In this document: positions 27,783-36,576 of the stretch, in pieces
How positions within the stretch are numbered: position 1 is the stretch's first letter
Layout of the letters: each line of letters opens with the position of its first letter
Notes under the pieces: generated by a model
Told to the model about the DNA's origin: nothing
The model's input: only the letters and a program-made list of their open reading frames with translations
Database searches by the model: none
Made by a program: the position numbers and the translations under genes
Origin: JAAZKV01 sp041659525
GTDB taxonomy: Archaea > Iainarchaeota > Iainarchaeia > Iainarchaeales > JAAZKV01
Direction: 5' to 3'
Length of the DNA: 64,000 bases
Assembly: GCA_041659525.1 (NCBI GenBank)
Contig: JBAZYC010000001.1
Location: forward strand, 248,001 to 312,000

Positions 27783-28718
27783 TTAAAATCTTGCAATTTC
27801 TTTTAGTTCTTTTACTCTTTCGTTAACATCTTTCTTTGTTACTTCCATTAATCTGTAAAAAGAATGGGACTCTGCATTAAATGAAGCTACTGCACTTGCA
27901 ATTACTATTGCTTTTCGCATATTTTTTTCTGAAAAATCTTTTGAATTTGATAAATACCCTAACAATGCCCCTGCAAATGAATCTCCGCAACCAGTTGGAT
28001 CAACTACATTTTCAAGCGGATATCCTGGGCAAGAGAAGTGACTGGCCCTGCCCTCTTTAACAGAAGAGGGCTTGGAAAACATTACGCATCCATGTTCTCC
28101 TTTTTTTATTATTGCATAATCTGAATCTAGTTTTAGAATTTCTTTTCCTGCTTTTAGTAAACTTGTCGTGTTGAATAATTGCCTTGCTTCTCCATCATTG
28201 AGTAGAGCAATGCTTGATGCTTTTACCACTTCTAGTACTTGTTTTGGATAATTATCAATATAATATTTTATTGTGTCTCCAATTGAGAGCAATGGTTTTT
28301 TGTTAAATACTTTTAATAGTTCTAATTGTCTTTCAGGGAACCAATTTCCTAGTGAAACAAATTCAGCATCTTTTAATTTTTCAGGAAGAATCGGCTTTAA
28401 ATCCTCAAAAGCATTTGCTTCAAACAAATCAGTGTGCGCAGTATTCACATCATAATCATAGTGAGCTACCCAGCGCATATTTGGTTTCCCACTATATTGT
28501 AATGAAGATAAATCAATTCCTTTTTTTTCAAGTAACTCTAACTTTTTTTTAGGAAAATCATTTCCAACTATACTAAGTAGCGCGGGTTTTGCAAAAATAG
28601 AACAAGCAATTGAAGAGAAAGTTGCTGAGCCCCCTATTTCGTTTTCAACCGAACCAAATGGAGTCTTAACTGAATCAAGTCCAATTGAACCCGCAATAAT
28701 AACATTAGGTTTTGACAA
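27783..28718 (-). CDS. PfkB/ribokinase-family kinase, possibly adenosine kinase
   Basis: 311-residue sugar or nucleoside kinase of the PfkB family, which transfers phosphate from ATP to a hydroxymethyl group. The N-terminal GSIGLDSV and GGSATFSSIACS substrate motifs are present, and the C-terminal signature DPTGCGDSFAGALLGYL carries the catalytic Asp and anion hole. It stands just upstream of ahcY on the same strand. The pairing fits adenosine removal to pull SAH hydrolysis forward, but sequence alone does not distinguish adenosine from ribose or fructose-6-phosphate substrates. Confidence 0.88.
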   Translation of the reverse strand: MSKPNVIIAGSIGLDSVKTPFGSVENEIGGSATFSSIACSIFAKPALLSIVGNDFPKKKLELLEKKGIDLSSLQYSGKPNMRWVAHYDYDVNTAHTDLFEANAFEDLKPILPEKLKDAEFVSLGNWFPERQLELLKVFNKKPLLSIGDTIKYYIDNYPKQVLEVVKASSIALLNDGEARQLFNTTSLLKAGKEILKLDSDYAIIKKGEHGCVMFSKPSSVKEGRASHFSCPGYPLENVVDPTGCGDSFAGALLGYLSNSKDFSEKNMRKAIVIASAVASFNAESHSFYRLMEVTKKDVNERVKELKEIARF

Positions 28719-28949
28719 AAAAATCCCTTCTAATTAATTATTTTACAAAATAACAATAGTTATTTTACAAATAGTAAACTCCAACTAAATATAAAAGTAC
28801 CTTCTTAGAATTTTTAGAAATTTGACAAACCCTTAAGCCCTTCTTTTTGATAAATTGGCTCTCCTTACGAAAGAGTTAAAAATCATGATTACCTATTTAG
28901 AGGCATCGTTATTTGCACTAATTAAGTGCATTTGCGGGGTGAAAAAAAC

Positions 28950-29165
28950 ATGGCTAAAAACAAATCAAACATAGTCAGTATGGCTACAGTTAGTCAAATA
29001 GCTAAACTATTAGTAGTTATTGGTGGACTAAACTGGGGAACTACTGCTTTAGGATACAATATAGTTAACATACTAGTTGGAGCAGCTCCTGCATTAGAAC
29101 AAACAGTTTACCTATTAGTAGGAATAGCAACTCTGTATGTAGTATATGAAACAGTAAAGAAATAA
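28950..29165 (+). CDS. DUF378-family small membrane protein
   Basis: 71 residues. After a short basic start (AKNKSNI) come two membrane helices with the family hallmark GGLNWGTTALGYNIVNILVG, followed by ALEQTVYLLVGIATLYVVYE. GGGGTGA lies 7 bases before the ATG at 28950, so a GTG 24 bases upstream is not needed. Homologues are widespread in bacteria and archaea; the function is unknown. A strong terminator hairpin follows. Confidence 0.85.
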   Translation: MAKNKSNIVSMATVSQIAKLLVVIGGLNWGTTALGYNIVNILVGAAPALEQTVYLLVGIATLYVVYETVKK

Positions 29166-29237
29166 ATCTAAAAAAGAATAATTAGCAGAATAGTTAATTC
29201 AAAAATTTTGATTGGTAAAAACCTTGCAAATTTTTTG

Positions 29238-29267
29238 GCTAAGAGCAGTTACTAAAGTGCTCTTAGC
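29238..29267. terminator. Strong hairpin between convergent genes
   Basis: GCTAAGAGCA and TGCTCTTAGC form a perfect 10-bp stem with a 10-base loop. It sits between the end of the DUF378 gene and the opposing small membrane gene, so it may serve either strand. T-rich sequence follows on the plus strand. Confidence 0.7.
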
Positions 29268-29320
29268 TCAATTCCTTTTATTAGTAAAAAAAAAACTCTT
29301 TCTATTTTTAGCTAGTTTTT

Positions 29321-29521
29321 TTATTTTCCAAAGAAATGATACAAGGGTCTAATCGCAAGTACTAGAGCTGCTATTAAGTAAACATACCAATCAAGTACTA
29401 GTAACCATGGCCAAAATTTTACTAATAATAAAGCAAACAAAAGAACACTCCACTTAGTCAAACCAGTATCAAAAATATCCATATTTTTATTCATTTTATT
29501 TAACTTATCAATAAACTTCAT
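29321..29521 (-). CDS. Small membrane protein (66 aa)
   Basis: An N-terminal amphipathic, Lys/Asn/Met-rich segment precedes two hydrophobic helices (WSVLLFALLLVKFWPWLLV; VYLIAALVLAIRPLY) with a Trp-rich turn. It ends in HFFGK. There is no signal cleavage site and no recognised family. A GGTGTTTC element precedes the ATG. It is convergent with the DUF378 gene, another small two-helix membrane protein, and shares a terminator region with it. Confidence 0.65.
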   Translation of the reverse strand: MKFIDKLNKMNKNMDIFDTGLTKWSVLLFALLLVKFWPWLLVLDWYVYLIAALVLAIRPLYHFFGK

Positions 29522-29685
29522 AGAGAAACACCCATAAACCTAGGCAGTCTCATCATAAATAATTATGCTTTCTAAACAAAGAGGTTCTTTTTAACAAATT
29601 CAGCTACCCCTATTTTTTTAAAAATAAAGTATAAAAAATTTACTTTTTAGTATCCTTTAAGAATTTGCCTGAGGGATAATTAGGT

Positions 29686-31260
29686 ATGGCTTTGGATATT
29701 AAGAACCTCTCAATTACTATTGGGAAACGCGAAATTCTCGCTGATGAAAGTGTAGGAATTGAAGATGGAGCTAAAGTAGGTTTAATTGGCAGAAATGGGG
29801 TAGGAAAAACTACGCTCTTAAAAGCAATTCTTGGCAGAGTAGATTACACTGGCCACATTAAGTTTAATGGTAAAGCTGCTTATTTTTCTCAGCACATTGA
29901 TTTAGATTCAACTAAAACCGTAGGACAGACCCTTGGTGAAAGAGCTCAAATTCACCACCAAAATCAATTCGAAAAAGAGATGCAAGAAATTGAAACTCTA
30001 CTTGCAAGTCCAGTGGTTCATAATGATCATAATAGATTAACTAAATTAACTGAGAGGTATGTGGAACTTCAAACTCAACTTGCTAGTCACACTAGCACCG
30101 CTCCTTCTAGTAAAATTAAATCTGTTTTAAGAACACTTGAAATTAAAGAAGAATGGCTAGAGCAAATGGTTGGTTCACTTTCTACTGGGCAAAGAGCAAT
30201 TGTTGCACTAGCTCAGATATTATCTTCTGATGCTGATTTGTTATTACTTGATGAACCAACTAACCACTTGGATTTTAAAAGATTAAATATTTTAGAAAAC
30301 TATTTGACTTCTTTCAAAGGAACTGTACTAATGGTTACTCACGATAGATATTTTTTGGAGAGAGTGTGCAACACTATTTTGAAAATGGAGAATAGTAAGT
30401 GGATTAAATATAATGGAAATTATTCTTCTTACTTACGAATGAGGGAAGAAACTTTCTTAGCTCAAAAAGCAGCTTATGAAAATGAACAAGAATACATTGC
30501 TAATGAGAAAGACAAAATTTCTCGTATTGGTAAAGCTCCAGGTAAGGTTAAGCAAGGAAAATACAGAGAAAAACTTTTGGAGAAAAGAGAGGTTATTGAA
30601 AAACCCGATCTTGATGAATCAAAATTCGAAACTCCTTTTGAAGCTTCTCCAATTAAAGCAGATATGGTTTTAGAATTAAAAGATTTAAGTGTTGGTTACA
30701 AAAAACCGCTTATCTCTCACATCAACCTCAATGTTTGTGCTGGTCAAAGAATTATTTTGATTGGAGAAAATGGAATTGGAAAAAGTACTCTTTTCAAAAC
30801 AATTGAAGGAAGACTTCCCCCTTTAGCCGGTAAAGTTAATTTGGATCACGAAGGAAAACTTGGTTACGTTGATCAGGAACTAAAAGACTTAACAGTAGAT
30901 GGTACTTTGTATGATGAAATATATGTTTTGTTTAAAGACATGGCTAAAACAAGACAGCACTTATCAATGGTTGGCTTTATTACTAATGAAGAAGTATTCA
31001 AACCAATTTCTCAATTATCAATGGGAGAAAAATCTAGACTCAATTTATTAAAAGTCCTAATAGATAAACCTAATTTGCTTTTACTTGATGAACCAACTAA
31101 CCACTTAGATCTTGATGCTTGTGAAATAATCGAAAAAGCTTTTTTGAGTTACAAAGGAGCAATTTTTGCAGTTTCCCACGACAAGTATTTTATTGAGAAA
31201 ATAGCTCAAAGAGTACTAAAAGTAGTGGATGGAAAAATAATAGAACTTGATAGAAAATAA
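29686..31260 (+). CDS. ABC-F family ATPase (ribosome-associated type)
   Basis: Soluble protein of 524 residues with two ABC ATPase domains and no membrane segments, the ABC-F layout of translation factors that act at the ribosomal E site. Walker A motifs are GRNGVGKTTLL and GENGIGKSTLF. Signatures are SLSTGQRAIVAL and LSMGEKSRLNLL. Walker B with H-loop context is LLLLDEPTNHLDF and LLLLDEPTNHLDL. Between them lies a charged helical linker (about residues 245-310, LAQKAAYENEQEYIANEKDKISRIGKAPGK), the position of the P-site tRNA interaction motif. It probably relieves ribosome stalling. Many archaea lack close ABC-F relatives other than ABCE1, so bacterial origin is possible. Confidence 0.92.
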   Translation: MALDIKNLSITIGKREILADESVGIEDGAKVGLIGRNGVGKTTLLKAILGRVDYTGHIKFNGKAAYFSQHIDLDSTKTVGQTLGERAQIHHQNQFEKEMQEIETLLASPVVHNDHNRLTKLTERYVELQTQLASHTSTAPSSKIKSVLRTLEIKEEWLEQMVGSLSTGQRAIVALAQILSSDADLLLLDEPTNHLDFKRLNILENYLTSFKGTVLMVTHDRYFLERVCNTILKMENSKWIKYNGNYSSYLRMREETFLAQKAAYENEQEYIANEKDKISRIGKAPGKVKQGKYREKLLEKREVIEKPDLDESKFETPFEASPIKADMVLELKDLSVGYKKPLISHINLNVCAGQRIILIGENGIGKSTLFKTIEGRLPPLAGKVNLDHEGKLGYVDQELKDLTVDGTLYDEIYVLFKDMAKTRQHLSMVGFITNEEVFKPISQLSMGEKSRLNLLKVLIDKPNLLLLDEPTNHLDLDACEIIEKAFLSYKGAIFAVSHDKYFIEKIAQRVLKVVDGKIIELDRK

Positions 31261-31285
31261 ATCAATTCTTCCATAGAAACAAAAA

Positions 31286-32443
31286 TTATTTTTTCAAAAG
31301 CGCTTTTGCTTCTCTGACCATTTCTAGTTCTTCATTTGTTTTTATTACAAGTACTTTTACTTTTGAAGATTGAGTAGAAATTTCCCCATAGTTCTTCAAA
31401 TTTTTTTCTTCATCAAGTTCTAGTCCTAAATAAGTAAGTTCTTTGCAAACGCTTTTTCTAACAATTGGAGATTTTTCTCCAATTCCCCCAGTGAATACTA
31501 ATACATCTAGTCCATTTAGCACAGCACAATAAGATCCAATAAATTTTGTTAAGTGATAACAAAATACACTAATTGCTCTTTTTGCCCCGGGGTGAGTTTC
31601 TATTTGTTCTTCAAGTATTCTCATATCAGAAGTAAGTTCTGATAAACCAAGTAACCCTGATTTTTTGTTCAAAGTTTTTTCAACTTCGCTAATTGAAAGA
31701 TTTTCTTTTGTCATCAAAAAAGTTACTATTGCAGGATCAATTGTTCCGCTTCTTGTACCCATCATTGTCCCTTCAAGCGGAGTGAAACCCATTGTAGTAT
31801 CAACACTCTTTCCATCTTTAATAGCACAAAGACTTGACCCATTTCCCAAATGAGCAGTAATTACTCTTGAAGGGGCGTGATTAAGTATTCTTTTTGCTTC
31901 ACTGAAAACGAATGCGTGGCTTGAACCATGGAAACCAAATTTTCTAATATGGTATTTTTTATAAAATTCATAAGGTATTCCATAAAGGAATGCTTTTTCT
32001 GGAAGAGTAGAATGAAAAGCGGTATCAAAAACTGCTATTTGTACTGCATTAGGAACTAATTTCATCATTACTTCTAGCCCTAGTAAATTAGGCGGATTGT
32101 GTAAAGGGGCTAGTGAATTTAGTTCTTTTAGTTTTTCTAAATTCTCTTTATTAATTATTAAAGGTTTTTTGAATTCTTCTCCCCCGTGAACCACTCTGTG
32201 TACAATTACTTCGAGTTTATTAAAATCAATTTTGTCCCCTAAGTGTTTTTGAATTTCACTAATCGCGTCAGCGTGAGAAGGCAGTGGAATACTTAACGAT
32301 TCTTTTTTTCCATTTGCTTCATACTTTAGTTTTGAACGATCTGAACCTAGCTCTTCGCACATCCCGGAAATAATGCAATCTTCGTTCTGGAAATAACTAA
32401 ATTTCAAAGAACTAGAACCCGAGTTAATTACTAAAAAATTCAC
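31286..32443 (-). CDS. ackA: Acetate kinase
   Basis: Interconverts acetyl phosphate plus ADP with acetate plus ATP. It is 385 residues with family signatures NSGSSSLKFS at the start, VVHGGEEF, VFDTAFHSTLP, GFHGSSHAFV, ITAHLGNGSSLCAI and FTGGIGEKS. The key Asp, Arg and His residues around these motifs are retained. No phosphotransacetylase is in the window. Most archaea make acetate with ADP-forming acetyl-CoA synthetase, so an acetate kinase suggests acquisition from bacteria. The palindrome CAAAAGCGCTTTTG sits two codons before the stop. It is convergent with the ABC-F gene. Confidence 0.97.
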   Translation of the reverse strand: MNFLVINSGSSSLKFSYFQNEDCIISGMCEELGSDRSKLKYEANGKKESLSIPLPSHADAISEIQKHLGDKIDFNKLEVIVHRVVHGGEEFKKPLIINKENLEKLKELNSLAPLHNPPNLLGLEVMMKLVPNAVQIAVFDTAFHSTLPEKAFLYGIPYEFYKKYHIRKFGFHGSSHAFVFSEAKRILNHAPSRVITAHLGNGSSLCAIKDGKSVDTTMGFTPLEGTMMGTRSGTIDPAIVTFLMTKENLSISEVEKTLNKKSGLLGLSELTSDMRILEEQIETHPGAKRAISVFCYHLTKFIGSYCAVLNGLDVLVFTGGIGEKSPIVRKSVCKELTYLGLELDEEKNLKNYGEISTQSSKVKVLVIKTNEELEMVREAKALLKK

Positions 32444-32537
32444 TTGCTCACCAAAACAATTCTAAAAAGAAGAGTATAAATGCGTTTGGATTCAAAAAAA
32501 AATTAACTTGAAATTATCTTGCTAGTATGTAAGTTTG

Positions 32538-33200
32538 TTATACACTAAAAGGACTTATTTCATAAACTCGATATTCTATCCATTCGTCTTTGAGGGTGTT
32601 TATTTGCTTGAATGAATACTTGTTTTCATTTAGAAGTTTTTCAAAGAAATTAAAATCTGCAAAGTTTGCCCAAGAACAGTAAATTTTTCCACCAGATAAC
32701 AAATAATTTTTTGCTTGTTTAAAAAATTTAATTACCGTTTCGTGATTTTTATCCCAACAAGATTTTTCTATAATGTCTATAGTATTGTTATTAGTGTAAG
32801 GGGGATTTGCTACAATAATGTCAAACTTTCCTTCAGTTGGAAAAATATCTGTTTGTAGCACCTCAATTTTATTATCTAAATAGTATTTGTGAATATTTTG
32901 TTCAATATTCTTAATCGCTTCCGGATTAATATCTGTTGCTATAACTTTTGTAGCATTTGGGGCGAGAAAAATTGCGATTGCCCCAGTCCCTGCAAAAGCT
33001 TCAAGAATAGTATCAGTGCTTTTTGTCTTTATAGTATTAATCAATAAAATTGTATCTTTCCCAGGATAAAACACATTTGGCAAAACAATTATGTCTTTAT
33101 CTAAAACTTTTACTAAATATGGTTTTTCAACAGATTTCATTTTAGCAATTCTTTTCAATTGTCCTTCTTTTACCCTAAGTTCCATTTCAAACTGATTCAT
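32538..33200 (-). CDS. Class I SAM-dependent methyltransferase (N-methylase, NPPY motif)
   Basis: Rossmann-type methyltransferase: motif I ILEAFAGTGAIAIFLA, acidic motif II VIATDINPEA, then VLQTD and the catalytic motif IV IIVANPPYTNNN. NPPY indicates transfer to a planar nitrogen, as in PrmC/HemK release-factor Gln methylases or DNA and rRNA adenine and guanine methylases. The protein is about 220 residues and lacks an obvious recognition domain apart from a short N-terminus (RIAKMKSVEKPYLVK). Archaeal Mtq2-like aRF1 methylation is one candidate. The ATG at 33200 is preferred over an in-frame TTG upstream. It lies next to tRNA-Glu. Confidence 0.8.
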   Translation of the reverse strand: MNQFEMELRVKEGQLKRIAKMKSVEKPYLVKVLDKDIIVLPNVFYPGKDTILLINTIKTKSTDTILEAFAGTGAIAIFLAPNATKVIATDINPEAIKNIEQNIHKYYLDNKIEVLQTDIFPTEGKFDIIVANPPYTNNNTIDIIEKSCWDKNHETVIKFFKQAKNYLLSGGKIYCSWANFADFNFFEKLLNENKYSFKQINTLKDEWIEYRVYEISPFSV

Positions 33201-33263
33201 AAAATGAATTTGAAACAAACCATTTATAGGATTTTGTTCCGCACATTATAACTAATTAGTAAA

Positions 33264-33336
33264 TACCCCGACCGGGATTCGGACCCGGGTTAATGCCTTG
33301 AGAAGGCACTGTGCTTGACCGCTGCACTATCGAGGC
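33264..33336 (-). tRNA. tRNA-Glu (CUC)
   Basis: The acceptor is GCCTCGA/TCGGGGT with A73; the first pair would be G-U. The D-arm is GTGC-AGCGGTCAA-GCAC. The anticodon stem is GTGCC/GGCAT with loop TT-CTC-AA. The T-stem is CCGGG/CCCGG. The T-loop is TCCGAAT, with C at the normally invariant position 55. There is no intron and no encoded CCA; 73 bases. Confidence 0.92.
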
Positions 33337-33410
33337 TTCATTATTTGCTCTAAAATATTTCCTCTTAATTAGGTTTATATTGTTTATTAGCGTTGTTTGT
33401 TTTGGTTTAA

Positions 33411-34076
33411 ATGAAGATTAAAGCGGTTTTAATGGATTTGGATGGGACTCTAATTGATTCCATTCCTCTAATAATGGCTAGTGATAGAGCAGCTATTGAA
33501 GAGTTTGGGTTCAAGGTTACTCACCAAAAAATGAGGGAGCTTTCTATGCTTCACTCAAGGGATATTGCTTATTTTTTAATGGATTCAAAGAAAAAGGTTT
33601 TTGATGTTTTTAGTTTTGTTGAATTTAGAAGAAAACACTTTTTGCATTTATTAAAAAAACACAAAGCAAATAAGCTTTGGTTTAAGGATGCTAAACAATT
33701 TATTCAAGACATTAGCAAAGTTTATCCAACTGCGGTCGTAACTGGTTCAAGAAATGTTTTTGTTAATGAAGTTTTTGACAAAAAAACTAAGAACTGCTTA
33801 AAGTTTGTAATTACTAGTGATGATGTTGAACACAAAAAACCTGATATTGAGCCTTTGCTTAAAGCAATTACAAAAATGAAGCTAAAAAAAGAGGAAGTTG
33901 TTTTTATTGGAGATTCTATTCAAGATGGATTAATGTGTCAGCGTTTAGGAGTAAAGTTTATTGCTAAACTTGGAGGAATTTCTACTGAAAATCATTTAAG
34001 AAAATTTAATCCAATTATTGTTGCTAAAGATTTTTGTGAAATAAAAAGATTTATTGAGTTACTAGAAGATATTTAG
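33411..34076 (+). CDS. HAD-superfamily phosphatase (phosphoglycolate phosphatase-like)
   Basis: 221-residue haloacid dehalogenase-type hydrolase. Motif I MDLDGTLIDS holds the nucleophile and acid/base Asp. Motif II is VVTGSR. A Lys in DVEHKKPDIEP serves as motif III. Motif IV is VVFIGDSIQDGLM. The helical cap inserted after motif I (about residues 20-85) makes it a subfamily IA member, like phosphoglycolate phosphatase or beta-phosphoglucomutase. The substrate is not determinable. It starts at the ATG at 33411 and ends convergently with the DUF116 gene. Confidence 0.88.
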   Translation: MKIKAVLMDLDGTLIDSIPLIMASDRAAIEEFGFKVTHQKMRELSMLHSRDIAYFLMDSKKKVFDVFSFVEFRRKHFLHLLKKHKANKLWFKDAKQFIQDISKVYPTAVVTGSRNVFVNEVFDKKTKNCLKFVITSDDVEHKKPDIEPLLKAITKMKLKKEEVVFIGDSIQDGLMCQRLGVKFIAKLGGISTENHLRKFNPIIVAKDFCEIKRFIELLEDI

Positions 34077-34098
34077 CAAATTAAACTCAATTAAAAAA

Positions 34099-34704
34099 TT
34101 AGTTTTGTTTTTTTAATTTTCCTTCTTTTGTTAAAAAATTTTCATCTATTAAAGAGAGTTTTTCTTCTAAGAGCGTTAAATTAATCACAGTGTCTTTGCA
34201 TCCATCTTTTAACAACAACACACATTGAGGAATAACATTCACGCTTTTTGCAAGTTCAAAAGCCATTACTGCTTCGTGGAAACAAGATACTCCTATAGCT
34301 GCTTTTGGTTTTTTTGTGTCAAGAATTTTTTTAACCATACTTCCCCCTGGGACGATGTATATTTGTTTGTAACCAATTTTCTTTGCAATTTTAATTGCTT
34401 CATCAAGATTGCAAGATCCACAGTGCTTGCAGTGAAATCCTTCTTCGTCTTGAGTAGCTTTACACACTTTTGCATTCCTTGAACAATGAGGTAAAAATAA
34501 TGATCTTTCTTCGAAAGGAATTTTTTTAAAATCGGGTTCATAAACTGTGTTTCTTAATTCAACGTGAGTATATTGAATCATAGTGTCGCTTAATCCAAGT
34601 GATTTCCCAATTCCTTCAGCAGCGCTCGCTGCATTAAAGTGAGCACTCCCATCCATTGCTTTTCCAATAGCAACTCTTATTTTTTCGTAAATTCCATCAA
34701 CCAT
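34099..34704 (-). CDS. DUF116-family protein with cysteine cluster
   Basis: 201 residues. The diagnostic region is LFLPHCSRN..VCKAT....GFHCKHCGSCN (about residues 68-100), with several conserved cysteines likely to bind a metal or Fe-S cluster. YIVPGGSMVKKIL and IGVSCFHEAVMAFELAKS follow. This order (LPHC.R, C..CG.C, VPGG, GV.C..E...) matches DUF116, often found near lipoate or radical-SAM metabolism genes in other archaea and bacteria. The function is not established. Confidence 0.85.
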   Translation of the reverse strand: MVDGIYEKIRVAIGKAMDGSAHFNAASAAEGIGKSLGLSDTMIQYTHVELRNTVYEPDFKKIPFEERSLFLPHCSRNAKVCKATQDEEGFHCKHCGSCNLDEAIKIAKKIGYKQIYIVPGGSMVKKILDTKKPKAAIGVSCFHEAVMAFELAKSVNVIPQCVLLLKDGCKDTVINLTLLEEKLSLIDENFLTKEGKLKKQN

Positions 34705-34788
34705 AAAAGTAAATAAGAAAAGAAAGTAAAGAATTATAAAAGCAATATAACAAAATCACTTTTCTAATATAAACTATTCTAAAAATAA

Positions 34789-36534
34789 TTAATTCGCACA
34801 GCATTCAGCGCAGGGTTTTGAAAAATCCCATTGGTAAGAACCATCATAATAATTGTATGCTGTTGTGGGGCCAATAAATGTATCTGATGTACAAACAGTC
34901 CCTTGCCCATACCCTGAATTTTCTCCCCCAGTAACTAAATGTCCAACATAAACTGGAGCGTATCCACTTACACAATTTTGTGTTCCGTTCGCAGTATAAC
35001 ATTCTCCTTGTGAACTAGGCTTTACACAGGTAGCACAGGCTGGAGCATTAATCCAAGTGTATCCTGCGGTGAGATTAGCTTTAATATAAATTTCAATTTG
35101 TTTTCCTTGGGCACATTTAAACTCTCCACCATAACCATTACTTTGTCCCCCTTGGTACATAAAACCAGTTGAAACACTATTGTATCCATTTGCACATGTG
35201 TTAGAACCCCAGGAAGTATAAACTCCTCCAGTGTCTGTACAATAAAGCGAACAAGAACCTGTTATCCAATGATATCCTTCAGTTGGATTATAAACATAAA
35301 CAGCGGAAGAGAGTCCGTTTGTCGCACACGCAAGTCCCCCTCCATCCCCTGCAGCAATTCCCCCACTAAATAATTTTCCTGAATAAATTTTTGAATATCC
35401 ATTAGGAGGAGTAGTCAAATCTCCTCCCCATGAAACAAAACAATGTGATGAAGAATTTGTTTTTGAACACACACTGCAAGGAACAGTTCCCCAAGAATAG
35501 GATGACCCTGTATAAGTATAAATTGAATTCAAAGAAGTATTGCTTCCTGTTTTTCCACAAACTGCATTAGCCCCATATCCGTTTCTCTGTCCACTTTGAA
35601 ACATATTTCCTGAATAAAGAGTATCATATCCTGTTGGACAAGTCGGAGTTGTAGTTGATTTAAATTCGCCCCACTTAGTAAATACTCCTCCACTTTCATC
35701 ATTACAACAAACTGAGCATTCAATTGGATCAGTCCAATTATAGCCCCCATTTATATGTCTATAAATTTTTGAAGAAGAAGTTGATTCAGAACAAACAAGA
35801 CTAGTTTTCCATTCCCCACTATTTTGTCCTGCCCCAAAAATTAATCCATCATACTTTGAAGTAAATCCTGTTGCGCATGAGTGATCTCCCCAATTAGTAT
35901 AACATTGACCGACAGAAGAATCTTTTGCGCAAATAACGCAAGGAGGAGCAAGAACCCAGTTGTAATTAGCTCCATTATGAAGGTAAATTGTTCCTTGAGT
36001 ACCACTACTAAATAATCCTCCATCAACATCCTTTGAGCAAATAAAATCTCCTCCGTAACCATTATTTTGTCCCCCTTGATACATGTATCCTTTTAGGAGA
36101 GTGGTGTAACCCGCTGCACAAGTGTCTTGTCCAAATCCAGTATAGATTCCTTTTGTTGGAACATTTTGAGTGATGGGTGAAGAAGAAATAGTTGCGCAAA
36201 TCCATTTGCTTTGAGTATTATCCCATTTCAAATAGGCTTCTCCACTGCAAGTGGGCAAAGTAATTCCATTTATAACACTCCCGGCTAAATTACAATCCTT
36301 CGCTTCTTTGTAGTTTCCATCAGGACATTTTACTTTAACCGCAGAGTTTGCTAAATCAATTAATCCATCAGAATCAGAATCAATTGAAGTTAAATCAGTT
36401 GCACTTTTAGAAATTTGTTGTAAAATATGATAGGGTTTTGACAAATCAACATTAACCGCAGATGAAACAAAAATAATTCCAAGAACTAAAACAAAGAATA
36501 CTATCAAAAACTTATCAAACTTACTCAGCAACAT
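34789..36534 (-). CDS. Secreted pilin-like-N-terminus protein with about 7 Cys-rich repeats
   Basis: The N-terminus LSKFDKFLIVFFVLVLGIIFVSSAV is a signal or pilin-like helix. A linker with IDSDSDGLIDLA (calcium-binding-like DxDxDG) and KVKCPDGNYKEAKDCN follows. From about residue 120 there are about seven units of 60-70 residues with the pattern C(Y/F)..WG...C..GY...Y.G.M...GQ.NGYG...C........Y.W....C..C. The first 40 residues are nearly identical to those of the next gene (36577-38070), also at DNA level. The ATG at 36534 aligns with that paralogue's start. It is probably a surface or pilus-tip binding protein; the ligand is unknown. Confidence 0.82.
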   Translation of the reverse strand: MLLSKFDKFLIVFFVLVLGIIFVSSAVNVDLSKPYHILQQISKSATDLTSIDSDSDGLIDLANSAVKVKCPDGNYKEAKDCNLAGSVINGITLPTCSGEAYLKWDNTQSKWICATISSSPITQNVPTKGIYTGFGQDTCAAGYTTLLKGYMYQGGQNNGYGGDFICSKDVDGGLFSSGTQGTIYLHNGANYNWVLAPPCVICAKDSSVGQCYTNWGDHSCATGFTSKYDGLIFGAGQNSGEWKTSLVCSESTSSSKIYRHINGGYNWTDPIECSVCCNDESGGVFTKWGEFKSTTTPTCPTGYDTLYSGNMFQSGQRNGYGANAVCGKTGSNTSLNSIYTYTGSSYSWGTVPCSVCSKTNSSSHCFVSWGGDLTTPPNGYSKIYSGKLFSGGIAAGDGGGLACATNGLSSAVYVYNPTEGYHWITGSCSLYCTDTGGVYTSWGSNTCANGYNSVSTGFMYQGGQSNGYGGEFKCAQGKQIEIYIKANLTAGYTWINAPACATCVKPSSQGECYTANGTQNCVSGYAPVYVGHLVTGGENSGYGQGTVCTSDTFIGPTTAYNYYDGSYQWDFSKPCAECCAN

Positions 36535-36576
36535 AAAGAACACTTTTTTAATTTATTATAATTATTCAATTAAAAT

